From positions 200,087,553 to 200,151,552 of the forward strand of contig CM048552.1 of NCBI GenBank assembly GCA_026413225.1: DNA of 64,000 bases. The letters are read 5' to 3'. The notes beneath the pieces are model-generated. The model was not told where the DNA came from, did no database searches, and saw nothing but the letters and a program-made list of their open reading frames with translations. Source of the stretch: Otis tarda. Its lineage: Eukaryota > Chordata > Aves > Otidiformes > Otididae. Shown in pieces: positions 1-10,532 of this stretch. The position numbers and the translations under genes were made by a program. Position 1 is the stretch's first letter. Each line of letters begins with the position of its first letter.

Positions 1-3000
1 CACAAACCTTTTATTTCTGCTCTGTATCAATCTCAAAACCAGAAAACAAATTACCTGAATATATATTCTGACTTTTGATTTGCTCTTGACTCATATAAGA
101 CATAGAGAAATATTTTTATTGATTTCAGCAGACTGGATAAGAGCTTTACTGATCTATGCACACAAAAGCAGGCATCTTGAGAAAATACTGCCTTTCTAGC
201 AACTCATAAAGGGCCCAATGAAAAACATTCCACTTTTTCTGAAGTACAAAACAACTTATTAGAACCTGTGTGATCACTAATAGTGTTACCTATCCCAGAA
301 TCATAGAAAACAGAGAAAGGCACAGTTAGGTGATTAATGTATCTATTTTCTCCTAAGTATGTATTGCCTATGCTCTCCTGTTCCAGAGCCTCCCTCGCAA
401 CCCATCCTTGCATGTAGCCTAAACATGGGAAAACCTGTCACACCCTTCTAACTAGATGATGGCCTCCTCTCTTCTAGCCTGGAGGTCACAGACATCCTGT
501 GAGAGAAGCACAGTCAGAGCACAGCGTACACACTCAGCAAACGGGCTGATTCAAACCAGTTCAGCTTTAATTCTTTCATGTTACATTTACTGCATAAAGA
601 GCAAAAAAACCAAACTATTCATTTTTCTCCTTAGAGTTGGGTGATTTACCCAGTTCCGATGCCAGAAATGGAATAAGTGGCTTGAGGGCAGTTCTGTGAT
701 TTTATGTGCTGCCGCACCGTCACAGCCCCCAATCTAAGGATTTTCATAGCTGGATTATATAGAAATAAAGCCTTTAAAAAAGCTTTCTTCCTTCCCCTAA
801 GTTAGCCTTCAATATGTTGATACACAGCTCTTACAAACCCTCTTAGTGTTTTCTTTGCTGGAGCACACAACATATGCTCTCCCAGACTCGTCAAACGACT
901 GGCTTGCCATTACACTAAACATCCTAAAAAGTGTTTTGTGCTTTCCCAGTTTCATCTCATCTTTCTTGAACACAGATGACCAACTTATTTAGAATTTCAG
1001 TTGAAGGCTTTCTGCTTCTTTTTACATTATTTCCCCATCTCTGCTGCAAAATACTTCTGCTGACATATCTTAAGATCACATTGCATTTTTCTAAATCTCC
1101 ATCTCGATGATGGCTCAACGAAAATCTCGGGATCAAAATTCTGCTCCTTCTTCCTTCTGGGCCATTTCCAAATGATGAGTTTCTGCTTATAGCATAATAT
1201 TTTTATTAGTTACTTTTATTAGTTTTCCATTATGTCACATCTATGACTGTAGTGATCAAAATTATTTACTTCTACAGTTACATTCTTAGCCTGCTACAAA
1301 ATTCTATCGATGTCTGTATCTGCCTCACCAGCAAATTCCATCAGGGTACTCTGACTTTTTAACTGTGTCTATTGTAAAATCAGTCTGTTAGTATCTTCCT
1401 CCTGTAGCTATGCTTCTCTAGCCTGATATCTCCAGTGTTTGTTGCCATCTTCTCCTTAGTTTCATGTCTACCTTTTAACTCTTCTATTTGTCTCCTTTTC
1501 ATAAATCACTTCTCTTAGGAGTATGTCTATTTAACTTCATTCTCTTGGCAATTGGAAGATACGGTTTAATCCCACACTTTCTACCTTAATAACTTCTGGT
1601 TGCATTTTACACCTTTTTCTGTCTATAGTCATATTTTAAAGCTTTCTTTCCCTCAAAATCTATCCTGTAACTTTACAGTCTATTGATGTTAAGCTGCTAG
1701 GCCCATGGCTGCCAGATTCTATGTCCCCCTTTAAAAACAGCTATTGTATTTCCTGTTCACTGATCACTCCTACCACAACTCATTTAACAACTTGGCTAAG
1801 AAGCACTTGTTATTACATCTGTCCTTCAGTAAACCAACTCTTTAAGAACCATGGAAGAAAGATATTATTTCCCTATTCCCATTAGCCATCATGCCTCTTT
1901 TAAGGTCAACACCCTCCTTGAGTGAAAATCAATATGAAGTGTCTATTAGTTTTACGTCTCTAAGTAGATTTTCCTGGTTTTCTGTCCCATCATCAATATA
2001 TAACATCTTCAATTATTTTCTTATTTCCTATCTTTGTCTTTAAAGATGTAAATGACCTTCTCGTGTTGTTCTAATGTCCTTTGCAAGTTTCAGTTTTCAA
2101 TGGCAGAAATAACTTAGGCTCTCACTTCTGCAACAAATGTCCTCTGTACCTCCTGATTTCTTCAACACAAACTTTCCTACTAGTAACTCTTTTTAAACAA
2201 CTGTTTCTTATATCTTTCCTGCATAATAATTATTCAGTTCTAGAGTCACATCTTGCGTGTTACCTTCCCCTGCAAAGGGATTTCTCAGTGTTTTAAAAGT
2301 GTTTTTCTGAGGAAATGGCAGGCCTCCTCTATTTTCAAACACAGCCCAGTTAACTTTGTCAATTGAAATAGCTGAATGTAAACCTTGTGTACGTAAGTGG
2401 TAGTTACTTAAATGTGTTTTCTGTTTAGAGATAGCCCTTTTTAAGGCCCTGCATTGCCTTGCTTCTTTGCAGTTTTACTTGAGCAAAGGGTACTTCTCGT
2501 AACACATGGTCCATACAGTAGGATTCTACATGATGAAAAATTCCAGAAATCAATGTGAAGCTGTGAAATTGTACACTTAGTGGAGTTAAAGCTCAAATCC
2601 ATTCTCAAGACGGAGGAAAAAAAGAGAGGAAAAAAAGTCAAACCTGAACTTTCATTAAATAACATTATATGACCCTAAAATACTTTTAAATAAAAATATA
2701 AGAATAATAATACTTCATGTTTTCAAAGCAAACTATCCTTGCCACAGCCTACATCCAAATGCAATAAAACATTATCTGACTATCATTAAAATCCTAAAAT
2801 AACAAATTCAAGAAAATTTGTGCTACTGTACTCAAGATCAAGACTGGGAAGTCACTGAATAGTGTCCTTCTTTGCTCCCTGATAAGAAAAAAATGCTAAA
2901 TTGAGGGTTATGAAAATTTTTTCTTACTCAGTACAATACCCACAGAGAGGAAAAATGCCTGTGACATTATGGAGATTAGGCTTAAACATATGCAGAAATG

Positions 3001-3726
3001 CTGCAACGCTCCTGAATCAATTTTACAGTAATCAGCAGCAACCACAAAAATCAGCAAAGCCATAAGTATTTGCATTCTGACTCAGTACTGTTCTCAGAAA
3101 ATGCCTCTAGGCAAACATGACTACCTGGATTTCCCAATTCTGTATTTCTCTTACACTTCCAAAGGCATTCTACTCATTATAAATGGACTCAATTATGCTT
3201 CAGAAAACACAGTCTCATATTCGCATTCTAAGAAAAATTTGTTCAAGATCTTTTCCGCCGTAAATATAAAGCAGTGCCAAATACATTTTCATGAGCATAC
3301 TTTGAAACATATTGAATAATAATTTGTCTTTAAACCAGACATTTCTTCATAGCTGACAACTTAAATCCAGTACTACACATATGATTTTCTCCTGGAAATT
3401 TTGTAATGCCATTGGTCTCACCAAACATGAGATGAACGTGGAGGTCAGACTCCAGAGAAGATGTTGCAATGTACCTTAAGCAGCCAAGATAATGTTATTG
3501 CAATAGCTGTAATACAAATTAAATATGTTCTAATCTAGCAGATTGAACTATGTGATAGTACTATCACTTTAAAAGAATAGGTGACTCCTGGGGCCTTCAG
3601 TTACAAAAAGAAATCATAATGCCAAAACAGCAAAAATTTTACACTGTAGGGTTTACTGAGACACACAGTCAAGCCGCATGTGGTCTTCTTTGTCTGTGAC
3701 AGAAAGACTTCCCAAAGTTGCTGTTA
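1..3726. other. AT-rich non-coding stretch, no gene seen
   Basis: No exon-like open frame, RNA gene or recent transposon is visible here. The longest open frames are under 75 codons and match nothing I recognise. The only structured part is a probable ancient CR1 trace near 1.66-1.85 kb, listed separately. Pyrimidine-rich sequence dominates from about 1.0 to 2.3 kb, which could mean that the degraded LINE is longer than I can delimit. Confidence 0.7.
1660..1850 (-). mobile_element. probable ancient, highly degraded CR1-like LINE fragment
   Basis: Read on the minus strand, the sequence around 1681-1712 translates to a peptide like HGPSSLTSI. This resembles the conserved YRPVSLTS block found early in CR1/L3-type reverse transcriptases. 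The run of Ts and Cs that follows on the plus strand (around 1728-1740) sits where CR1 copies encode a lysine-rich stretch. The similarity is faint and interrupted, and no tail is seen. It could instead be chance similarity in pyrimidine-rich DNA. The limits are estimates. Confidence 0.35.
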
Positions 3727-3731
3727 CTGTT
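3727..3731. repeat. target-site duplication, left copy (CTGTT)
   Basis: CTGTT immediately precedes the LTR and is repeated exactly at 4867-4871. A 5-bp duplication is the usual length for ERVL-class integrations. Confidence 0.85.
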
Positions 3732-3904
3732 TGTTCTGGTTTTGTTAGTGAGGGGGGGCCTAAGGTGGTAGCTTCTGTAGGAAACTGCTAGAAGGTGCTC
3801 CCCTTTGTTTAGTGGACTTGGCCGGGCCTAGGGCGGACCCACTGCTGGCCAAGGCCGAGCCAATTGGTAGCAAAATGTCCCGTGATAACACCTCTGCGAT
3901 AACG

Positions 3905-3911
3905 TATTTAA
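3905..3911 (+). promoter_or_regulatory. TATA-like box of the LTR promoter
   Basis: TATTTAA occurs within AACGTATTTAAGAAGG, about 175 bases into the LTR, at the position expected for the U3 core promoter. Transcription would be expected to start about 25-30 bases downstream. Whether it is still active cannot be read from sequence. Confidence 0.6.
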
Positions 3912-4169
3912 GAAGGGGAAAACAGAAAAAGAAAAAGGGAGAAGATGTGAAGCAGCTGAGCAGGGGGCAGAGAGGGGGAGGCGCGAGCCTTGTGGGCCTT
4001 GCAGTCCTCACCCTCTGGCCTCCCGCCAGGCAGCCAACTGGGCCCAACTCGGCCCAGCCTGGCTGCAAGAAGTGGAAAGGAGATGAGAAGGAAGTGAACA
4101 AGATGTAAAAAGGATCCTGAGAGGCGTCTGCCAGCCTGTTGTGAGGAACGGCTGCAGACGCCAAGGTCA

Positions 4170-4480
4170 GTGAAGAAGGAGGGGGAGGAGTAATGTGGCT
4201 CCTGGCCAAGATTCCTCTGCAACTCGTGGTGAAGATCATGGTGGAGCGGGTTGTCCCCCTGCAGTCCATGGAGGTCCACGGAGGGGCAGAGATCCACCTG
4301 CAGCCCGTGGAGGACCCCACGCCGGAGCAGGTGGAGGCCTGAAGGAGGCTGTGGCCTGTGGAGGGCCCGCTGGGACAGCTGTTCTGGAGGCACTGCACCC
4401 CGTGGAAGAGATGACCCACGCCGGAGCAGTTCCACGAAGGACTGTGGCCCGTGGGAGGGACCCCACGCTGGAGCAGAAGA
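4170..4480 (+). repeat. diverged tandem units inside the LTR
   Basis: Imperfect units of roughly 45-50 bases recur. Each contains a core like CCCACGCYGGAGCAG preceded by CCCGTGGA or a similar string, for example near 4317, 4411 and 4462. The same unit type recurs in the related minus-strand LTR at 5716-6140. In the + sense frame the region stays open for 110 codons, but from a GTG rather than an ATG. Confidence 0.7.
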
Positions 4481-4614
4481 GGAATGCGAGGAGTTCTTCC
4501 CCCGACGATGATACAGCAGCGTAAAACAACGTGTGATGAACTGACCGCAACCCCCATTCCCTTCCCCTCCCCGTGCCGCTCGGGAGGGGAGGTAGTATAG
4601 ATAATGTTAAGCCC

Positions 4615-4636
4615 GGGCAGAGGGAGGGGTGGGGGG
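4615..4636 (+). other. G-quadruplex-type motif upstream of the LTR poly(A) signal
   Basis: There are four G runs (3, 3, 4 and 6 Gs) with loops of 4, 1 and 1 bases. The motif ends 42 bases before AATAAA on the transcribed sense strand. Confidence 0.55.
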
Positions 4637-4678
4637 AGGTTATCTTGTTCCCTGTCTCATTCTCCTGCTAATTTTAGA

Positions 4679-4684
4679 AATAAA
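4679..4684 (+). terminator. LTR polyadenylation signal AATAAA
   Basis: A perfect AATAAA lies in the 3' third of the LTR, followed by a T/G-rich stretch (GTTTTCCCC, TCTGTTTTGC). This is the expected layout for the R-U5 junction of an ERVL LTR. Confidence 0.7.
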
Positions 4685-4866
4685 TGAATAGTTTTCCCCA
4701 AGTCGAGTCTGTTTTGCCCGTAATGGTAACTTTAAGGATTTCTCCCCGTCCTTATCTCAAACCTCGAGGCGTTTTCCTTATATCATCTCCTCCTATTCTC
4801 TCGGAGGGTGGGGGGAGTGAGAGAGAGACTGCGTAGTCTGGTCCTGATCGGGGCTGAACTACGACA

Positions 4867-4871
4867 CTGTT
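4867..4871. repeat. target-site duplication, right copy (CTGTT)
   Basis: Exact copy of 3727-3731, directly after the LTR 3' end. Confidence 0.85.
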
Positions 4872-5609
4872 CTGAAGACAAGTCCCACACTTCAAACACA
4901 AATCTTCTCTTGAAAAACAAAAAGAAAAAAAATTCCAACTTCTTACTCACTGATTTCCAAAAGCTATACTCATATAATTTAAATTCTCTAAACAGGCACA
5001 GGGGAAGACAGAGTCCAAATACACCTGTAACTGTAACCATGAAAATGACACAGAAGAGGTCAAGCGAAAGTTTGTGAGACATGTGTACATACAAATACAC
5101 AAACATACACATACCTGCACATATATTTATATGATATTGGTCTTGTTTTATTATTTGGTCACACCCAAAAGTTTTAGAATTTCTTTAGGAGACAAATAAA
5201 ACACTATCCTAACCATATATTTACAAAATGAAGTCTGATAAGCAGAGCACAGCTGGTCTGTCAACAGCATTAGTTTTGCTCAGCAGCTGATGTGGTCCCT
5301 ACACCATGTAGGTAGAAATCTGGAACACCCACAATCTAACACCAAAGTAACATGGTAGATCTTGCTTCAGAGCCATGACTCACAAACCCCGAGTATTCCA
5401 GGACACAGGCTCTGGAACGAGCACATTAAAATGCTTTTCCTTGGGTTTTAGGGCCCTATGTGGGAAACCCTGGCACAGCTGGCTGCTACAGATACACTGA
5501 CAGGCCCACTGATCTGCCATAAACTCACAAACTATGGAAACATCAAAATTGAAAACCTCAGAGCAGCTTGAATTACGGAAGTTTTCCAGATATGAGGACA
5601 ATCTTTCAT
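4872..5609. other. non-coding spacer between two LTRs
   Basis: AT-rich DNA with an A-rich tract near 4915-4931 and a CA/TA-rich patch near 5081-5125. I see no proviral interior, so the two flanking LTRs are separate insertions and not the two ends of one provirus. They also lie in opposite orientations. Confidence 0.65.
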
Positions 5610-6425
5610 TGCTGTTTCTTCATTTCCTCCTCTGCTTTGGACAGCCAAACGAGGAGTGAGGATTGTGGTCAGTCCATAAAAACTTGTCTCTGCTGCCTCT
5701 TCCTCCTCATGCTAACGTTCCCCTAACCCAGTGTGGGGTTCCCCCATGGCAGGCAGTCCTTCACAAACTGCTCCAACATGAGTCCTTCTCATAGACTGCA
5801 GTTCTTCAAGAACAACTACACCGTAGGTACTATCCATGGGGTGCAGTCCTCCAGGAAAAAAAACTGCTCCAGCAGGAGTCCCTCCCAGGCCACAGCTCCT
5901 GCCACAAAAATTTGCTCCTGCATGTGCTCCCCTCCATGGGCCAAAGCTCCTGCAAAAAGCCTTCTCTGGTGGTGGCTCTTCACAGGCTGCAACTTCCTTA
6001 AGGACTGTACTGATGTGGTGTCCTCCACAGGCTGCAGGTGGATCTCTGCTCCTCCGTGGGCCTCCATGCGCTGCAGGGGGACAGCCGGCCTCACCATGGC
6101 TGCACCATGGGTTGCAGGGGAATCTCTGCTCTGGTGCTTGAAGCACCTTCTCCCCCTCCTTCTTCACTGACCTTGGTGTCTGCAGAGTTTTGTCTCTCAC
6201 ATTTTGTCAGGCCTCTCTCTCACTGCTACTATGCAGCGTTTTTTACTCTTTCTTACTTATGTTACCACAGAGGCACCATGGTGTTGCTAATGGGCTCAGC
6301 TCTGGCTAGCGGTGGGTTCATTTTGGAGCCAGTCGAAAACTGGCTTTGTCCAACATGGGGGTGGTCCCATGCATCTTCTCACAAAGGCCACCCCCACAGT
6401 GCCCTCTCCAAACAAAACCTGTTCA
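5610..6425 (-). mobile_element. older, 3'-truncated LTR related to the 3.7-kb LTR
   Basis: Read on the minus strand, the element starts near 6425 (TGAACAGGTTTTGTTTGG) and runs through a U3 with the string GAACCCACCGCTAGCC. It then has a degraded TATA region near 6255, a TCAGTGAAGAAGGAGGG leader near 6150, and tandem units with the CCATGGAGGCC / GGAGCAG core (5716-6140). The last recognisable part is the segment equivalent to GCAGCAGAGACAA...ACTGACC, near 5665-5700. This order matches the solo LTR at 3732-4866. The poly(A) region and U5 are missing, so no target duplication can be tested. It has many substitutions and more tandem units than the first copy, so it is probably an older insertion of a sister subfamily. 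The lower boundary is approximate. Confidence 0.75.
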
Positions 6426-7860
6426 GAGAAAGTGAATACACCTGATAAACTTCAGACAGCAACATATTTCAAAAATATATATGAGGAGTTAAATTTCCTT
6501 GACACTATGATCGTATATGAAGGCTTTCATTTGAGGTATGCCTGCAATGCCTTCAGTGATACATGTCCTCACAGGTCACAGTCACATACTCTATGTTTTG
6601 TTCAGCTGCTGAGACGTGCATTTGCCAGCACTGATGTAAAAGTACTGGGTAAATATTCTCAAACTAAAGAACTCTTTCCAAGAGGAACAGTCTAGCCATA
6701 CGGAGATGCAAGCTCTACAAGTGAGATGAAGCACAGAAGGGAGACTCATTTAACCTAAATAAGGACCTGCCTCCCAAGGTCAAATGTTTTATCAATTTAC
6801 ATGTGTGAAAGCTCCAACACTTGAGAGGAGATTAAGCAGTATTTCTAAAATAGCTTGGAGATTAGAGTTTCCTATTAAAATGTCGAATCATGTTTCTATT
6901 TATTTTGCACAGAACATACCAGCAGTCTCTAGCTCCTCTGTGCCCCCTGACCCACCTCCTCCTGATCGCTCCACTGACCTCCACCTCCTGGAAGAGGGCA
7001 CAAGGCCAATCAGGACTCTAGAATTACAAGACAAGTGATCTAAATTCACCTCCCATGTAGTTTTCAATTATCATGCACCCAAATTCAGTACAAATTTGAT
7101 ACAAATATGTTCTTCCTCTGGGTTGTGTTTGAGACTTCTGATTTTACAGCAAATGATGCTGTTGCATTAAGAAAAAAATCCCATCACTGATACTAAATTA
7201 ATGAGGTACCTTCATGAATTAAATCACTGATATAAGATGATATATAAGATTATAAAAGAGAAAACAGTGTTACATAAAGTGGGTAGATGAAAAACATGAT
7301 AGATGTATTAGGACCAGTTTACTACTATCTGAAGAACTGTCTCAAATCAAAAAGGCTATTTCTAAATACTGCTATCCGAAAAAAGGGAAAATGGAAACAA
7401 GGACTTTCTTACAAATTATATGGTTAGATTTTTTGTGTCTAATGAAACAGGCACCTATCACAACTCTAATCATTTTCTATTCATAGACCCTACACCCTCT
7501 AAATCATCATCTACTTTTGATCACAAACTTCTTCAAGCAATAGAATTATCTTCCCCTGCCTTGAGGATGCATGCATCCCACTTTGGGTAGCATCACGCCC
7601 AATGCATTACAACTGGAAATAGTATCACATCATTACTTCAACTAAAATAAGTTTATTGTTCTACAATTTAATATAGTATTAATCATGGAGGTGAAAAAAA
7701 AAAGAGAATAAATTAAGATCTTTCCAGTTTAAAAAAAAAAAGAACCACAAACATTATTCTCTTAAACATTTGTTCCTCTCAAATGTTTATCCTCCTATGA
7801 TGTAACTGCATAATGAGGAGTCTGGTATGTTGGGCACTGAACCTGTGAAACTAAATTCAT

Positions 7861-8075
7861 ATTCTGGAGCAAATCACTTCACATTCCCATGTCTCAGTTC
7901 TCAACATTTCAACTGCCTGGTCTATTTCGGACTATAAGCACTTGACTGGAAGGCCAGTCTCCTATTAGATGTCTATAAAAAGTTTAGCAGAATGGTCCAA
8001 TTGTCTCAGCTGTGCATTTTGAATGCTACCTCAGTGTGTATAAATATTACACCTAATAGACTTTTATATTGCAAT
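7861..8075 (+). repeat. possible ancient MIR/CORE-SINE-like remnant
   Basis: The segment around 7868-7900 (AAATCACTTCACATTCCC, then TGTCTCAGTTCTC) resembles the conserved MIR core, which contains 'GTCACTTAACCTCTCTG...CTCAGTTTCCTC'. The following 7929-8010 segment (ACTATAAGCACTTGACTGG, then AAAAAGTTTAGCAGAATGG) resembles the 3' tail of old amniote SINE/LINE families ('TGTAAGCTCTTTGGGGCAGG...CAGCGCCTAGCACAATGGG'). The similarity is partial and judged by eye. Confidence 0.4.
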
Positions 8076-8947
8076 TCTAGTAAATGCTGGAACCCTAACA
8101 ACACATAAGCACTTTTCCTAAAGATCAGTGTGTTTAGTTGCATGTATAAAATTAAGCATGTAGTAAAGTGTGTGCAGGAGTATTTATCTGGACATCAACA
8201 GACGGATCCTTCAGACCTGAGGTGCAGAAAATTCACGAGTGTCTTTTACATTTAACCCACAGCAATGGGTTACTTCTAGCACTCTATAAGTAACTTGCCA
8301 GCTCATTTAAAAATACTCTCCTAGGAACAATGAAATCTTGGTTTAATGTGATAGATCAAATAGTATTTTGGGAAATGCAGTTCTGTTTGTGCAGATGTGA
8401 GAACATACTGCAAAGCAAGATATAAACTTTTTACATTTTTTAAATTAATAATTACGTTTCCAGAAACAATTTTTGTGAATTATCTCTAAAATACTTCTTC
8501 TGCTCAAAGTAAATTCCTGAAACAATAGCAGAAAGTGATAGTGCATTTCTTGCCTATGGAATGGAAAATTGAATTGATTTAGCTTAATTAACACGCGTAG
8601 TATTTTCTTCTTTTAAAATCAATTTTAACATTGTAATATAGTATTTTGTGCATGGTATCTTATACTAGATCACTAAGTTACAGAATATTAACTTTAGAAG
8701 ATGACCCTGAGAGATGCCCAAAATAACAGAAAGAAAGGGCCATAGAGATCAGATAAGACCGACTTGTAGATCCAATGGCTGAACTCTTTTCCATGCTTCA
8801 TATAGAGCAAGTTTTGCCCTTCACAAATTAATACAATAATTAGTTTCCTCCAAGCTAATCCCAAAAGAATTTGTGAAAGGAACTTGTGTGTCTGTGTATG
8901 TGTAAGTGCACGCAGGGTGAGAGGAGAAGACAGTCTCATCTGATTCT

Positions 8948-9008
8948 TACCACCTGGAGAATGGTGGTAAAATGGTAGGTAAAAACCTAACCTGGAAGTT
9001 AGGTTTTT
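8948..9008. repeat. two adjacent perfect inverted repeats followed by a T14 run
   Basis: TACCACC (8948-8954) pairs with GGTGGTA (8963-8969) across an 8-base loop. AAAAACCTAAC (8981-8991) pairs perfectly with GTTAGGTTTTT (8998-9008) across a 6-base loop. A run of 14 Ts lies at 9015-9028. I know no element with this shape, and it may be coincidental. Confidence 0.6.
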
Positions 9009-10389
9009 AAATTCTTTTTTTTTTTTTTGCCTGTCTCTAAAATAGAAAAAGGTATATTCAGAAGATAGATCATCCCAGCTTAAGATGGGTGATAAATTAA
9101 GTGTACTGATTCATCCTCTAGAGGTATCTCTCTCTTTTGGCTGTAAAAGGAGACTATGCAGCTATGGAAGACCTGGCACCTACGTTTAGACAGGTACATT
9201 TAAAATGTGTTAAAAGAATCTCACCTTAGGAAATGTACCTCTGATTTTCTTCCCTGTCCATCCCTAGATTCCATGTAATTTGGAGCTGCCCTTCTCTGAG
9301 GCCCTTCTCATACAATGGGTGCAGATTCCTCCCAGCCAAGGGTTGCAGGTATTTCTCAGATATAGACCATACCTCTGTTTTCCTGAAAAGTGCTGACAAC
9401 TCTCATTTCTTGATGGAGAACACAAAGCAGATTGGTCTTTCATAAATTTCTATGAGGAAAACTGCTTTAATCTTTAAGTACTTTCCACCTGAAAATTTCT
9501 GCCCTACTAAAGTATTTTACTTTCATTAATATATAATTCCAAATAATTTAAATCCAATGGAACATTTTTACACAACAAGAAAACATTTTCCACTGGGTTT
9601 ATTTATAAATTTTCTCTTTCCGCTGTGCCTTGGCTAATCTCTTTGATAGAACTCCCCTGATGAATTTCACATTTGCTGAATGCTAACAAATATTTTCTCA
9701 TTTTTAAAAGTACTTTACAGCTCTCTCCTCAATAAATTAACCAGTCTTTGTGCCTTTGTCCTCCAGTCCTGTGCACTCCATGCATCTGGTATTTATAGTC
9801 GTCTGTCAGTGCATGTAAACGTGCATTCCCCTAAGTCTACCAAAACTTTCTCTTTGAATGCTCTCCCATAGAGAAACCCACATGCAGAATTTACCTTCAT
9901 AGTCATATAAATGAGAATCCACACTGGTAAGGTTATTTTTTGGTTGTTTTTAAAAATTGATAAAAATATCAGCACTGCGTGAGAGTGCTAAGCTTTTCAA
10001 AACCACATTAGTTTTTTTTAAAAAAGTTAAACATTAAGGTTTTGGTAGAAAGTTCCCATGAAACCGACAGGTTTTCTCAAGGACAAATGCCTATGGTTAT
10101 CTCTCCACCCCCTCCCACCCCTCTTCAGGACAGAAGCTTAGAGAGGCATAAAAGATTAAAAGATTGCACGGAAATAAGACTGGACTACAGTAAAAAAATG
10201 GTATATGGAATTAATGGTAAAACTCCCAGTTGCTTAAATGACATTAACATTTCAACCCAGATACTCATGTGGTGGTTAGAGATCTTATAAAATCATATCA
10301 CCTCTTTAGTTTGCCAGCTGAGGGAAAGCTCATCCTCATTAGATAAATATCTAGAGAAATGATGTTTTATAACTTATCTGCATTGCCTG

Positions 10390-10430
10390 TGTGATTAAAC
10401 ATTTTTTGCTTCTGTGATTAAACATTTTTT
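10390..10430 (+). repeat. short direct repeat, period 23
   Basis: TGTGATTAAACATTTTTT occurs at 10390-10407 and again at 10413-10430, separated by five bases. This is probably a local slippage duplication. Confidence 0.7.
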
Positions 10431-10532
10431 TTCTGTTCTTGGACTGATTCATTTCCTTATAAGACACATCATTTCTTTCAGTTTAATTTTGAACTTCATC
10501 CAAATATTCAACCTCATTTCCTTTACGACTGG

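Larger units (their letters stand above)
3732..4866 (+). mobile_element. solo LTR of an avian ERVL-type endogenous retrovirus
   Basis: The element is 1,135 bases long, begins TGTTCTGG and ends CGACA, and is flanked by the exact 5-bp repeat CTGTT. It contains, in order, a GC-rich U3, a TATA-like box (3905-3911), a purine-rich leader, a GC-rich set of diverged tandem units (about 4170-4480), a G-rich tract (4615-4636), a polyadenylation signal AATAAA (4679-4684) and a pyrimidine-rich U5. This order matches a common avian ERVL LTR type that I recognise by its 5' start and its segment before the poly(A) site. No gag, pol or env sequence and no second LTR lies nearby, so this is a solo LTR left by recombination between the two ends of a provirus. 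The perfect duplication suggests moderate age. The family assignment needs a repeat-library match. All long open frames here, including the minus-strand 265-codon frame, are by-products of GC-rich repeats. Confidence 0.88.
6426..10523. other. AT-rich non-coding stretch
   Basis: No gene is recognised. Open frames are below 85 codons. Items worth marking are an ancient SINE-like trace (7861-8075), two adjacent hairpins with a T run (8948-9028) and a 23-base direct repeat (10390-10430), all listed separately. Poly-A-rich patches occur near 7693-7710 and 7732-7742. Confidence 0.65.

Noticed and set aside
3760..4557. 265-codon minus-strand open frame, the longest in the window
   Set aside because: It is antisense to a solo LTR and arises from GC-rich tandem units. 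It has no known domain, and several other frames are open in the same place.
4872..5609. Possible proviral interior between the two LTRs
   Set aside because: The LTRs are in opposite orientation, have different boundaries, and enclose only about 740 bases with no retroviral motif.
5712..6200. 162-codon minus-strand open frame
   Set aside because: It lies entirely inside the tandem units of a truncated LTR and begins at GTG. It is kept only as an observation about the LTR, not as a gene.
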